Positions 7,906-16,099 of a stretch of DNA of 64,000 nucleotides are shown here, piece after piece; the stretch's first letter is position 1; every line of letters starts with the position of its first letter. The notes beneath the pieces were generated by a model that saw nothing but the letters and a program-made list of their open reading frames with translations, had not been told where the DNA came from and did not search any database. Where the stretch lies: positions 2,170,001-2,234,000 of the forward strand of contig NZ_CP069513.1 of assembly GCF_016889425.1 (NCBI RefSeq). The letters run 5' to 3'. This DNA comes from Corynebacterium amycolatum. Lineage in GTDB: Bacteria; Actinomycetota; Actinomycetes; Mycobacteriales; Mycobacteriaceae. A program made the position numbers and the translations under genes.

Positions 7906-9429
7906 TCACTCCCCATCGCTGTCTCCGCGGTTTTTACCATCTCCTTCGCTTTCACAATCCACCCCGTCTACTGCCCTCTCCTTTTCCAAATCCCTCCGCA
8001 CCTTATCCACTAGACTGCGGAGGCTGTCATGCAGTTTGCGACGTTTCTCATTGTGCTCGGCCAGCGCAGCGGTTTTCTTTTCAGTCTGCGAGGCAAAGGT
8101 GTAACGACCATGCCCAGTGTGCTCTTTGTCCGAGTGCGCAAACGGCCCCTCATCACAAGAGAGGAACGTCCAGGCTTCAGTCCCATCATCACCTCGAACA
8201 ACTCGCCATATACCAGCAGTTTTAAGGTTGTGGTGCCGTCGACAAAGACAATGGAGATTATCCGTGTGCGTAGCCCCTTCCATTTGCCGCTCACCACCGG
8301 AAAGACTGTGATCAAATTCCACAATATGGTCGATATCGCACTTTTCCGCAGGGATATCGCATCCAGGAAAACTACACACACCGTCACGGGCACGCACGAA
8401 TGCACGCTGCGACTCGGAGGGTCGATAGCCCTCAACGGCACTATCCCCCAGCACCCGCAATGTCGATACCCGTTTCAGCCAAGACTCGGCCACCAGCGTA
8501 GAAAGCCAACCAGCACCAGCGAGCCACACTGGAGTGTTTTCCGGTTCGCCATCCTCCCCGAGAGAGAGCACTCGGAAGAGCTCCAGATTCACCTCCACCT
8601 CACAAGTACCGCGTAGCGCATGCATGAAAGCTGCCGCGCGACTCACCTTCATCTGCTTAGCCACTGCGTCGATAATTGCAAGGGCTTCCACCGCATGATG
8701 TCGCTCGAGCACAGTAGTCAGCGTTGTCACTCCAGCGTCACCATGTTCATCAACCGCGATAAACTCCTTAGCCGTCATGCGATCGCCAAAGTAATCGAGA
8801 GCCGCAGCTTGAACCTCCTGCACCTCAGGCGACTCCGCGGGATCCTCCGCAGATTCCCCATCCTTCTCGACTTGATATGCCGCCGCATCAATTGCAGCAT
8901 CTACGGTCGCTTCCACATTCCGGGCCAGGACCCTATCAGTGTGCAACCCAGCGACATCCACATCGCGTGGCCGGACTTCCGGAGCACACTCACCAATCAC
9001 TCGCTGCACCCGCGTTGCCATCGCCCGCACTCCACGGAGCGCTTCCCCGTCTCGCCTTGGCTTAACGACATCCACGAGACCCGACTCAACTGCGTCAACT
9101 TTTTCATCGACTACAGGGCGTGTGTGTTTTCCGAGCATTGTCAAATGCTTCATTGACAAGTGCCCGCGCTCCCGACACATTTCCGCCAATTGCGGCATGC
9201 GCCCAAGCATGTAGCCAATTTCCATATATTTATTCACTTCGGTGCGCGAGATGCCCAGCACCACCGACCAATAAGCCAGATGAGCTTCAACATCGCCATC
9301 ATCTGGTGGTGCGACCCGCTGAGCGATAACCACTTGCAAGCGATTAATCTCCCGCATCACTTCAGCGAGCGGATGAGCCCTCACCTCATGACTGAAGCGA
9401 AATTCCCCACACGATTCCAACTCCGACAT
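7906..9429 (-). CDS. DUF222 (13E12-repeat-like) HNH endonuclease-domain protein
   Basis: A 507-residue member of the actinobacterial DUF222/HNH family, often annotated 13E12-repeat protein. The long N-terminal helical part contains LGISRTEVNKYMEIGYMLGRMP and GHLSMKHLTMLGK. The HNH nuclease motif lies around residues 350-410: CSFPGCDIPAEKCDIDHIVE, then LHCLCRRHHNLKT, with paired cysteines for a structural zinc and the catalytic histidines. A highly charged C-terminal tail follows. These genes are abundant in corynebacteria and mycobacteria. Their biological role is unsettled, and many are probably chromosomal survivors of mobile elements. I see no inverted repeats or duplicated flanks marking transposition here. 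No close neighbour suggests a function. Confidence 0.8.
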   Translation of the reverse strand: MSELESCGEFRFSHEVRAHPLAEVMREINRLQVVIAQRVAPPDDGDVEAHLAYWSVVLGISRTEVNKYMEIGYMLGRMPQLAEMCRERGHLSMKHLTMLGKHTRPVVDEKVDAVESGLVDVVKPRRDGEALRGVRAMATRVQRVIGECAPEVRPRDVDVAGLHTDRVLARNVEATVDAAIDAAAYQVEKDGESAEDPAESPEVQEVQAAALDYFGDRMTAKEFIAVDEHGDAGVTTLTTVLERHHAVEALAIIDAVAKQMKVSRAAAFMHALRGTCEVEVNLELFRVLSLGEDGEPENTPVWLAGAGWLSTLVAESWLKRVSTLRVLGDSAVEGYRPSESQRAFVRARDGVCSFPGCDIPAEKCDIDHIVEFDHSLSGGERQMEGATHTDNLHCLCRRHHNLKTAGIWRVVRGDDGTEAWTFLSCDEGPFAHSDKEHTGHGRYTFASQTEKKTAALAEHNEKRRKLHDSLRSLVDKVRRDLEKERAVDGVDCESEGDGKNRGDSDGE

Positions 9430-9580
9430 TGCACTGCCCCCTCCCTAACGAGGTCCCCTAACGAACAGTTCTTTATCAATTCGCCCACACCATATCCCTC
9501 ACCCCGGATTCAAACCGCCACCCAAGCCCAAGAATCACCGCCAAATTCGAACACTCTTTCGAGACGATACTAAAAGCAAA

Positions 9581-9617
9581 TCCCGCCCTACGACGCAAAC
9601 TTCGTCGTAAAGCGGGA
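9581..9617 (-). terminator. Intrinsic terminator of the CoA-transferase gene
   Basis: TCCCGC (9581-9586) pairs with GCGGGA (9612-9617) and TACGACG (9589-9595) with CGTCGTA (9603-9609), with a seven-base loop. On the minus strand a TTTGCTTTTAG tract follows. It sits just after the stop of the first CoA-transferase gene. Confidence 0.8.
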
Positions 9618-9631
9618 AACGCGCTAGAACC

Positions 9632-11146
9632 TTAATCGACCGGCTTCATCGAGCCGTTCTCAAGGAAGCGACGGTGGAAGTCGTAAGAAGTACCCAGGTC
9701 ATGCGGAGTGTGCAGGTACGGAGTGGCCTTCTCGGCACGCTCAACGTACTCGAGCAGCGCCTCCTTGTACATCGGGTGAGCACACTTCTCGATAATAAGG
9801 CGGGAGCGCTGACGTGGGGCCAGACCACGGAGGTCAGCCAGACCCTGCTCAGTGATGATAACCATCACATCGTGTTCAGTGTGGTCAACATGGGAGACCA
9901 TGGGCACGATAGCAGAAATATTGCCATTCTTAGCCAACGACGGAGACACGAACGACGAAATGTAGGCGTTGCGGGTGAAGTCGCCGGAGCCACCAATACC
10001 GTTCATCAAGCGCGAGCCAGCCACGTGAGTGGAGTTGACATTACCGTAGATGTCGGCCTCAATCATGCCGTTAGTGGCAATCAGACCCATACGGCGAGTC
10101 AGCCCCGGGTTATTAGAGAGATCCTGCGGACGCAGCACAATCTTGTCACGGTAGTCAGCAGCATTCTCATTCATTCGAGCTGCATATTCCGGAGACAGCG
10201 AGAAAGCAGTGCCGGAAGCCATGGTCAGCTTGCCAGCATCCATCAGGTTAATCATTCCATCCTGAATAACCTCAGTAAAGGAGGTCAGGTTCTCATACTT
10301 GGAGTCAAGCAGCCCCGCAAGCACAGCGTTTGGAATGTTGCCGACACCCGACTGCATCGGCAGCAGGTTCTCCGGCAGACGTCCGGCCTTGACCTCACAA
10401 TCGAGGAAGTCGAGCAGGTAACCCGCAATGGCCTTAGAGTCATCATCCAGCGGCTTGAACGGCGAGTTACGATCCTCGGCGTTAGTCTCAACGACAGCAA
10501 CAACCTTGTCGACATCAATCGGAACATACGGGGTGCCAATACGGTCACCCGGAGTCAGAATCGGAATCTCCTTGCGGTTCGGAGGCAGGCCGACACTGTA
10601 GATATCATGCATGCCCTCGAGGTCCTCAGATTGCCAGGAGTTGACCTCAATGATGATCTTCTCGGCGGCATTCAAATATGAAACACTATTACCAACCGAA
10701 GAGGAAAGAATCAGGGAGCCATCGGCCTTAATGCGAACGGCTTCAACGACGGCAACATTGACCGGACCAAAGAAGCCCTGCTCCGTCATCGGACCAGAGT
10801 GCGAAAGGTGAATATCACTGTAGTACGCGTCGCCCGCATTAATGAGGCTACGCATTGTCGGATCAGACTGGTATGGCATGCGCCACTCGACACCATTGGC
10901 CCTTGCCAACACACCATCGAGTTCCGGAGCGGTAGAAGCACCGGTCAAGACCTTAATCTTGAACTCGTCACCCCGTTCGTGAGCGGCCTCCATGCGCTCA
11001 GCGAGAGCCGGCGGAACAACCTTCGGATAACCGGCGCCGGTAAATCCGGCAAAGCCCACCATATCTCCGTGATTGATGAACTGTGCCGCCTCCTGCGCGG
11101 TCATCACCTTGGATTTGAGGCCAGCATGGGCAATACGATCTGACAT
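9632..11146 (-). CDS. Succinyl-CoA:acetate CoA-transferase / acetyl-CoA hydrolase family, copy 1
   Basis: A 504-residue CoA-transferase of the Cat1/ActA group, which moves CoA between succinyl-CoA and acetate. The family signature is clear: GFAGFTGAGYPK near the start, IIIEVNSWQSEDLEGMHDIY with the catalytic-region glutamate, MQSGVGNIPNAV, and NGIGGSGDFTRNAYISSF. Length matches the family. The start at 11146 (MSDRIAHAGL) follows an AAAGGTGAG ribosome site. A close paralogue (12664-14166) lies on the opposite strand beyond a cobW-like gene, and alignment by eye shows they agree over most of their length. Candidate RamA-type sites lie upstream. In C. glutamicum a single such gene, actA/cat, is known to me, so two adjacent copies are unusual. 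Confidence 0.88.
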   Translation of the reverse strand: MSDRIAHAGLKSKVMTAQEAAQFINHGDMVGFAGFTGAGYPKVVPPALAERMEAAHERGDEFKIKVLTGASTAPELDGVLARANGVEWRMPYQSDPTMRSLINAGDAYYSDIHLSHSGPMTEQGFFGPVNVAVVEAVRIKADGSLILSSSVGNSVSYLNAAEKIIIEVNSWQSEDLEGMHDIYSVGLPPNRKEIPILTPGDRIGTPYVPIDVDKVVAVVETNAEDRNSPFKPLDDDSKAIAGYLLDFLDCEVKAGRLPENLLPMQSGVGNIPNAVLAGLLDSKYENLTSFTEVIQDGMINLMDAGKLTMASGTAFSLSPEYAARMNENAADYRDKIVLRPQDLSNNPGLTRRMGLIATNGMIEADIYGNVNSTHVAGSRLMNGIGGSGDFTRNAYISSFVSPSLAKNGNISAIVPMVSHVDHTEHDVMVIITEQGLADLRGLAPRQRSRLIIEKCAHPMYKEALLEYVERAEKATPYLHTPHDLGTSYDFHRRFLENGSMKPVD

Positions 11147-11181
11147 GAACTCACCTTTCTGCATCCCCCAACGCGACTATC

Positions 11182-11216
11182 GGGGGTAGCACTTCGAACA
11201 CCGAAGCACACCCCCA
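11182..11216. promoter_or_regulatory. GGGGGT / ACCCCCA inverted elements upstream of CoA-transferase copy 1
   Basis: GGGGGT (11182-11187) and ACCCCCA (11210-11216) match the loose RamA half-site pattern known from C. glutamicum acetate genes. They are also arms of a hairpin with an inner CTTCG/CGAAG stem, so the segment could act as an operator or as a 5' leader structure. Upstream, GTTTTAG (11271-11277) and CTAAAAC (11295-11301) form a further inverted repeat. Otherwise the 289-base gap holds only the cobW promoter. Confidence 0.35.
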
Positions 11217-11402
11217 ACCCTATCAACGAAGCGGTTAGCACCCTTCATTCAGAAGCCCGAAAGCGCCCCCGTTTTAGGCACGCTCCATGCGCCACTAAAA
11301 CCGACTACAACACCGTTTTATGCCCTACGTCACAACTGGCCAATAATCAGCCATACGACACATTTACAACCTTCCCCGCACCTTAATTTACGCACACGTT
11401 AT

Positions 11403-11429
11403 TGATAATCATTTTCAGTACGCTAGTCT
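11403..11429 (+). promoter_or_regulatory. Zur-type operator and leaderless promoter of the COG0523 gene
   Basis: TGATAATCATTTTCA (11403-11417) is a 15-bp palindrome with one mismatch between the arms. It resembles the actinobacterial Zur box (TGAAAATNATTTTCA-like). A TAGTCT -10 box (11424-11429) is six bases from the GTG start at 11436, so Zur binding would cover the -35 region. Confidence 0.7.
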
Positions 11430-11435
11430 TGTTGG

Positions 11436-12512
11436 GTGACTTCTACCGAATTTTCTGATATCACCACCCCGACCACTCCCGTCACCGTCCTGTCCGGATT
11501 CCTGGGCGCCGGCAAGACCACGCTCCTGAACAACCTCCTGGCAAACTCACAGGGGCGCAAAATCGCGGTTATCGTCAACGACTTCTCGGAAGTCAACGTC
11601 GACGCCGCCCTGATCGAGCAGGGCACATATCTCGAGCGCGGCGAAGACCGTTTCATCGAAATGTCCAACGGCTGCATCTGCTGCACACTGCGAGATGACC
11701 TCGTTGAAAACGTCGGCAAGCTCGCGCGCAGCGGCAAATTCGAGCACATCGTCATCGAATCCACCGGCATCTCCGAACCCATGCCAGTCGCCGCTACCTT
11801 CGAGTGGGAATTCGACGACGGCCGTCGCCTCGCCGACATCGCCCCCATCGACACGATGGTCACGCTCGTCGACGCCTCCACATTCCTCGACAGCCTCCGC
11901 CAGGGGCGTGCACTGCCTGACGACGAACGCACGGTCGCCGACCTCCTTGTCGACCAGGTGGAATTCGCCGATCTCATCCTCATCACCAAATCCGATCTCG
12001 CAGGCGAAAAGCTCACCGGCGGTACCGAGGAAACCATCCGCGCAATGAACCCTCGTGCACGCATCGTCCGCGTGACTAACGGAGAAATCGCCACCTCCGC
12101 CATTCTCGACGCATCGCTTTACGACGAAGGCACGGCGGCCACTTTCCACGGATATGCAGAAGAACTTGCGAATCCCCACACGCCGGAGACCGAAGAATAC
12201 GGTATTTCTTCGGTTGTTTTCCGAGGCAACCGCCCCTTCGACCGCGAACGACTAATCAAGGCCCTCCGCGGCACAAAGGGCCTCGTACGATCCAAGGGGC
12301 ACTGCTGGATTTCCGACCGCCTCGAAGTCGCCCACGTGTGGAGTCAGGCGGGACCGAACCTGAAGATCACCCCTGCTGTCATGTGGGCACAAACCGATGT
12401 CCCACCATCCAATGAGGTCGTACTCATCGGTGTGAAATTTAACCCAGAGGCCACACTGCAAGCATTCGAGGATGCCATGCTGACCGACGAAGAAGTGCGG
12501 GAGTTGCTGTAG
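11436..12512 (+). CDS. COG0523 (CobW-like) GTPase, probable zinc metallochaperone
   Basis: A 358-residue G3E-family GTPase. Walker A is GFLGAGKTTLLNNLL, the metal motif is NGCICC (CXCC) around residue 78, ESTGISEP is the switch region, and TKSD is the guanine-specificity motif. The C-terminal CobW_C domain contains GHCWISDR. Members deliver zinc or cobalt to client enzymes under metal limitation. The Zur-like box directly upstream argues for zinc. In C. glutamicum a Zur-regulated gene of this family is known. The GTG start has no Shine-Dalgarno and appears leaderless. It sits alone between two divergently oriented CoA-transferase genes, and no functional link to them is evident. Confidence 0.88.
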   Translation: MTSTEFSDITTPTTPVTVLSGFLGAGKTTLLNNLLANSQGRKIAVIVNDFSEVNVDAALIEQGTYLERGEDRFIEMSNGCICCTLRDDLVENVGKLARSGKFEHIVIESTGISEPMPVAATFEWEFDDGRRLADIAPIDTMVTLVDASTFLDSLRQGRALPDDERTVADLLVDQVEFADLILITKSDLAGEKLTGGTEETIRAMNPRARIVRVTNGEIATSAILDASLYDEGTAATFHGYAEELANPHTPETEEYGISSVVFRGNRPFDRERLIKALRGTKGLVRSKGHCWISDRLEVAHVWSQAGPNLKITPAVMWAQTDVPPSNEVVLIGVKFNPEATLQAFEDAMLTDEEVRELL

Positions 12513-12588
12513 CAAAGCCCCTGGAAGAGCGCCGATAAACAACCAGCTGAAGCGATTACTATGCCATGAATCACTTCCCAACCTGCGG

Positions 12589-12621
12589 GTGTGGCAACAC
12601 ACTGTTAGCGCATGCTAGGTT
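12589..12621 (+). promoter_or_regulatory. Palindrome and promoter candidate of CoA-transferase copy 2
   Basis: GTGTG-GCAA-CACAC (12589-12602) is a perfect inverted repeat covering the -35 region of a TAGGTT -10 box (12616-12621). The stretch CTAGGTTAGGC (12615-12625) also matches one half of a DtxR box, but the second half is missing. Confidence 0.35.
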
Positions 12622-12663
12622 AGGCGACAAAACTAAAGTCGAACAGTCAATCTAGGAGATGAC

Positions 12664-14166
12664 ATGTCTGATCGCATCGCACATGCCGGTTTGCGCGGCA
12701 AAGTAATGACCGCCGACGAGGCGGCACAGTTTATCAATCACGGTGATGCCCTCGGCATCTCTGGCTTCACCGGTGCTGGCTACCCGAAGGCTCTGCCGAC
12801 TGCGCTGGCAAACCGAGGCAAGGAACTCCACGCCAAGGGTGAAGAATTCGCTGTCGACATCTACACCGGCGCTTCCACCGCCCCGGACTGTGACGGCGTG
12901 ATGGCAGAAGCTGACATCATCCGCTACCGCATGCCGTACCAGGGAGATCCGGCACTGCGTAAGTCCATCAACGCCGGCAAGGCAAAGTACCAGGACATCC
13001 ATCTCTCCCACTCCGCGCTGTACATCGAGCAGGGCTTCCTGCCGATTGACGCCGCAATTGTAGAGGTCACTCGTATTACGGAAGATGGACACCTCATTCC
13101 GTCGTCAAGCGTTGGCAACAACGTCGAGTGGATGGACAACGCTGACAAGATCATCATTGAGGTCAACTCGTGGCAGTCCGAGGAACTCGAGGGCATGCAC
13201 GACATCTACCGCATTCAGCACCTGCCTAACCGCACGCCGGTGCCGATCAATGCCCCGGGTGATCGCATTGGTACCCCTTACATCGACATCAACCTGGACA
13301 AGGTTGTCGCAGTTGTCGAGACCAACGCGCCGGACCGCAACTCCCCGTTCAAGCCGTTGGATGAGACCTCGAAGGCCATTGCTGGCCACTTCCTCGACTT
13401 CCTCGAGGGCGAAGTTCGCGCGGGTCGCCTGGCTTACGACCAGTACATCATGCAGTCGGGCGTCGGTAACGTGCCGAACGCTGTGATGGCAGGTCTGTTG
13501 GACTCCAAGTTTGAGAACATCAAGGCCTACACCGAGGTTATTCAGGACGGCATGATTGACCTGATTGACGCAGGTAAGATGACCGTCGCTTCGGCTACCT
13601 CCTTCTCCCTGTCTCCAGAAGCAGCCGAGCGCATGAACAACGAGGCTGCTCGCTACCGCAAGAACATCATCCTGCGCCCGCAGCAGATCTCCAACCACCC
13701 GGAGGTTGTCCGTCGTGTGGGCCTGATCGCCACCAACGGCATGATTGAGGCCGACATCTACGGCAACGTCAACTCCACCCACATCAACGGCAGCCGCATG
13801 ATGAACGGCATCGGTGGTTCCGGTGACTTCACCCGTAACGCCTTCGTTTCCTCGTTCATCTCGCCGTCGCTGGCGAAGGACGGTGCGATTTCGACAATCG
13901 TTCCGTTCGCTTCGCACATTGACCACACCGAGCACGACGCCATGGTCATCATCACCGAGCGTGGATTCGCTGACCTGCGTGGCCTGGCACCGCGTGACCG
14001 CGTGGCTAAGATGATTTCCGTTGCACACCCGGAGTACCAGCCACTGCTGGAGGAGTACTACGAGCGCGCGCTGAAGACCGCTCCGGGCATGTCGACCCCG
14101 CACGATCTGCGCACTGCCTTCGACTTCCACGTCAACATGATTGAGAAGGGCTCGATGAAGGGCTAA
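12664..14166 (+). CDS. Succinyl-CoA:acetate CoA-transferase / acetyl-CoA hydrolase family, copy 2
   Basis: A 500-residue paralogue of the gene at 9632-11146, starting almost identically (MSDRIAHAGLRGKVMTADEA). It keeps the hallmark segments GISGFTGAGYPK, IIIEVNSWQSEELEGMHDIY, MQSGVGNVPNAV and NGIGGSGDFTRNAFVSSF, so both copies look catalytically intact. Differences cluster in the region after residue 25 and around residues 115-130 (SALYIEQGFLPIDAA versus SGPMTEQGFFGPVNVA), which may reflect a substrate shift. An AGGAGATGAC ribosome site precedes the ATG. A strong terminator follows. Its promoter region shares no obvious elements with that of copy 1, suggesting separate control. Confidence 0.88.
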   Translation: MSDRIAHAGLRGKVMTADEAAQFINHGDALGISGFTGAGYPKALPTALANRGKELHAKGEEFAVDIYTGASTAPDCDGVMAEADIIRYRMPYQGDPALRKSINAGKAKYQDIHLSHSALYIEQGFLPIDAAIVEVTRITEDGHLIPSSSVGNNVEWMDNADKIIIEVNSWQSEELEGMHDIYRIQHLPNRTPVPINAPGDRIGTPYIDINLDKVVAVVETNAPDRNSPFKPLDETSKAIAGHFLDFLEGEVRAGRLAYDQYIMQSGVGNVPNAVMAGLLDSKFENIKAYTEVIQDGMIDLIDAGKMTVASATSFSLSPEAAERMNNEAARYRKNIILRPQQISNHPEVVRRVGLIATNGMIEADIYGNVNSTHINGSRMMNGIGGSGDFTRNAFVSSFISPSLAKDGAISTIVPFASHIDHTEHDAMVIITERGFADLRGLAPRDRVAKMISVAHPEYQPLLEEYYERALKTAPGMSTPHDLRTAFDFHVNMIEKGSMKG

Positions 14167-14196
14167 GGCTTGTAAAACTAGCAGGCAAACAAAAAA

Positions 14197-14218
14197 ATCC
14201 CCTCCGGTTGGAGGGGAT
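14197..14218. terminator. Bidirectional intrinsic terminator
   Basis: ATCCCCTCC (14197-14205) pairs with GGAGGGGAT (14210-14218) around a GGTT loop, with an A-run before and a T-run after. It lies between the convergent CoA-transferase copy 2 and serA genes and can serve both strands. Confidence 0.92.
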
Positions 14219-14264
14219 TTTTCATAGGCTAGGAAGTAGCTCTAAAACGCCTAGGCGCTCAAAA

Positions 14265-15860
14265 CTAGTCCAGCTCAAGCTGCAGAGCGTGGGTAGCGGA
14301 GATTTCCTCGGCAATCTTCTCGACGAGCTCCTCCGGAACCTCCTTGGAAACACGCAGCACCAGGATGGCAGTCTGATCTGCTTCCTGCGGAGACAGAGCA
14401 GCAGCCTCGATGTTGATGCCGGACTCACCCAGGGTGGTAGCTACGCGGCCCAGAGCACCCGGAACGTCCTTGTACAGCAGGAAGAGGTTACGGCCCTGAG
14501 CACGCATGTCGATGCCGCGGCCATTGATACGAACAATCTTCTCAACGCGGTTCAGGCCAGTGAGAGCACCAACGACGGTAGCGGTGGAGCCATCAGCGCC
14601 GATGACCTTGACCTCGAGGACGGAGCGGTGGGAGACGGACTCCGGCTCAGTCTCGACAGTGAAGGTCACACCCCGCTCTTCTGCAATACGCGGAGCGTTA
14701 ACGAAAGTGACAGGCTCTTCCACCATGAGGGAGAACAGTCCACGGATTGCTGCCATCCCCAGAACGTTAACGTCCTCAGTGTGCAGCTCACCGCGAGCGG
14801 TGACCTCAACAGCGGCCGGAGCGCCCTCCAGCAGACCACCAGCAACCAGACCCAGCTCACGAGCCAGCTCGAGCCACAGGGCCACCTCTTCGCCAACAGC
14901 GCCACCGGAAACGTTGACGGCATCCGGGACGAACTCGCCAGCCAGTGCCAGCAGTACGGACTTAGCGACATCGGTACCGGCGCGGTCCTGAGCCTCAACG
15001 GTGGAGGCGCCCAGGTGCGGAGCACAAACAGTTTCCGGCAGGCCAAACAGCGGGGAATCCGTGCACGGCTCGGTCGCGTACACATCGAAGCCAGCACCGC
15101 GGATGTTGCCAGCCTTAATCGCGTCGGCAAGCGCCTGCTCGTCGACGAGACCGCCGCGGGCAGCGTTGATGATGATCTGCCCCTTCTTGGCCTTGCCCAG
15201 GAGCTCAGCATCGAACATGCCAGCGGTTTCCTTGGTCTTCGGCAGGTGGATGGTCACGAAATCAGCGCGAGCCATCAGGTCTTCCAGCTCAACCAGCTCA
15301 ACACCGAGCTGAGCAGCACGGGCCGGGTTCGCGTACGGATCGTACGCAATGATGTTGGTCTCAAAAGCAGCGAGACGCTGCGCAAACAACTGGCCGATGT
15401 GACCGAAACCGACGATACCGACGGTCTTGCCGAAGATTTCGACCCCCTTGAAGGAAGAGCGCTTCCACTCCCCCTCACGCAGGGACGCGTCCGCAGCCGG
15501 CAGCTGGCGAGCGGTGGCCAGCAGCAGCGCGATTGCGTGCTCACATGCAGAGTGAATATTGGAGGTCGGAGCGTTGACAACCATGACGCCGCGCTTGGTA
15601 GCGGTATCGATGTCGACGTTATCCAGGCCAACGCCGGCACGGCCGACGATCTTCAGATTCGGAGCCGCTTCGAGGACTTCCTGATCCACGGTGGTAGCGG
15701 AGCGGACGAGCAGTGCGTCAGCGTCACCAACCGCAGCCAGGAGCTCAGCGCGGTTCGGACCATCTACCCAACGGACCTCAACGGAATCCCCCAATGCGTC
15801 CACTGTGGACTGTGCCAGCTTGTCGGCGATGAGGACAACGGGGCGAGCGTTCTGGCTCAC
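14265..15860 (-). CDS. serA: D-3-phosphoglycerate dehydrogenase
   Basis: A 531-residue enzyme that oxidises 3-phosphoglycerate to phosphohydroxypyruvate, the first step of serine synthesis. The N-terminal catalytic domain has [13 protein letters not shown]; the NAD domain has [15 protein letters not shown], the substrate arginine in [11 protein letters not shown], and the catalytic histidine in [21 protein letters not shown] long intervening domain and a C-terminal ACT domain ([20 protein letters not shown]) follow, as in the actinobacterial long-form enzyme that is usually serine-inhibited. The GTG at 15860 ([15 protein letters not shown]) is chosen because CAGGAG lies seven bases ahead and the C. 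glutamicum protein begins the same way. A TATGAT -10 box lies about 90 bases upstream. Confidence 0.93.
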   Translation of the reverse strand: MSQNARPVVLIADKLAQSTVDALGDSVEVRWVDGPNRAELLAAVGDADALLVRSATTVDQEVLEAAPNLKIVGRAGVGLDNVDIDTATKRGVMVVNAPTSNIHSACEHAIALLLATARQLPAADASLREGEWKRSSFKGVEIFGKTVGIVGFGHIGQLFAQRLAAFETNIIAYDPYANPARAAQLGVELVELEDLMARADFVTIHLPKTKETAGMFDAELLGKAKKGQIIINAARGGLVDEQALADAIKAGNIRGAGFDVYATEPCTDSPLFGLPETVCAPHLGASTVEAQDRAGTDVAKSVLLALAGEFVPDAVNVSGGAVGEEVALWLELARELGLVAGGLLEGAPAAVEVTARGELHTEDVNVLGMAAIRGLFSLMVEEPVTFVNAPRIAEERGVTFTVETEPESVSHRSVLEVKVIGADGSTATVVGALTGLNRVEKIVRINGRGIDMRAQGRNLFLLYKDVPGALGRVATTLGESGINIEAAALSPQEADQTAILVLRVSKEVPEELVEKIAEEISATHALQLELD

Positions 15861-15950
15861 AAGCATCTCCTGGTTTGTCTCGAAAAATTTATGCAGTATG
15901 TGCGGTGTCACTTAAGAAAACTACTAAAGCGTGCACGCGCATTACGTCTC

Positions 15951-15956
15951 ATCATA
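15951..15956 (-). promoter_or_regulatory. Probable serA -10 box
   Basis: TATGAT on the minus strand, preceded by TT, would give a 5' leader of roughly 85 bases to the serA GTG. No -35 hexamer is convincing. The rest of the 239-base gap holds the lipoprotein terminator. Confidence 0.45.
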
Positions 15957-15995
15957 AACTCTGGGGGTGAGGCGCGGGGGTACTTACCTAAGCAA

Positions 15996-16036
15996 AACGG
16001 CGCTTACTACCCTTTGTTTAGGGAGTAAGCGCCGTT
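15996..16036 (-). terminator. Intrinsic terminator of the lipoprotein gene
   Basis: AACGGCGCTTAC (15996-16007) pairs with GTAAGCGCCGTT (16025-16036), extended by an inner CCCT/AGGG helix (16010-16013 with 16020-16023). On the minus strand a TTTTGCTT tract follows. It lies just after the stop at 16100. Confidence 0.85.
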
Positions 16037-16099
16037 GCCCCCGACATTCAAGTCGGCAAAACTCTTCGCGTTTTATTTTTATTTCTGCTGGTCTATAAC

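Noticed and set aside
7906..9429. HNH/DUF222 gene as part of an active mobile element
   Set aside because: No transposase, terminal inverted repeats or target duplications are visible around it. It looks like a stand-alone chromosomal member of the family.
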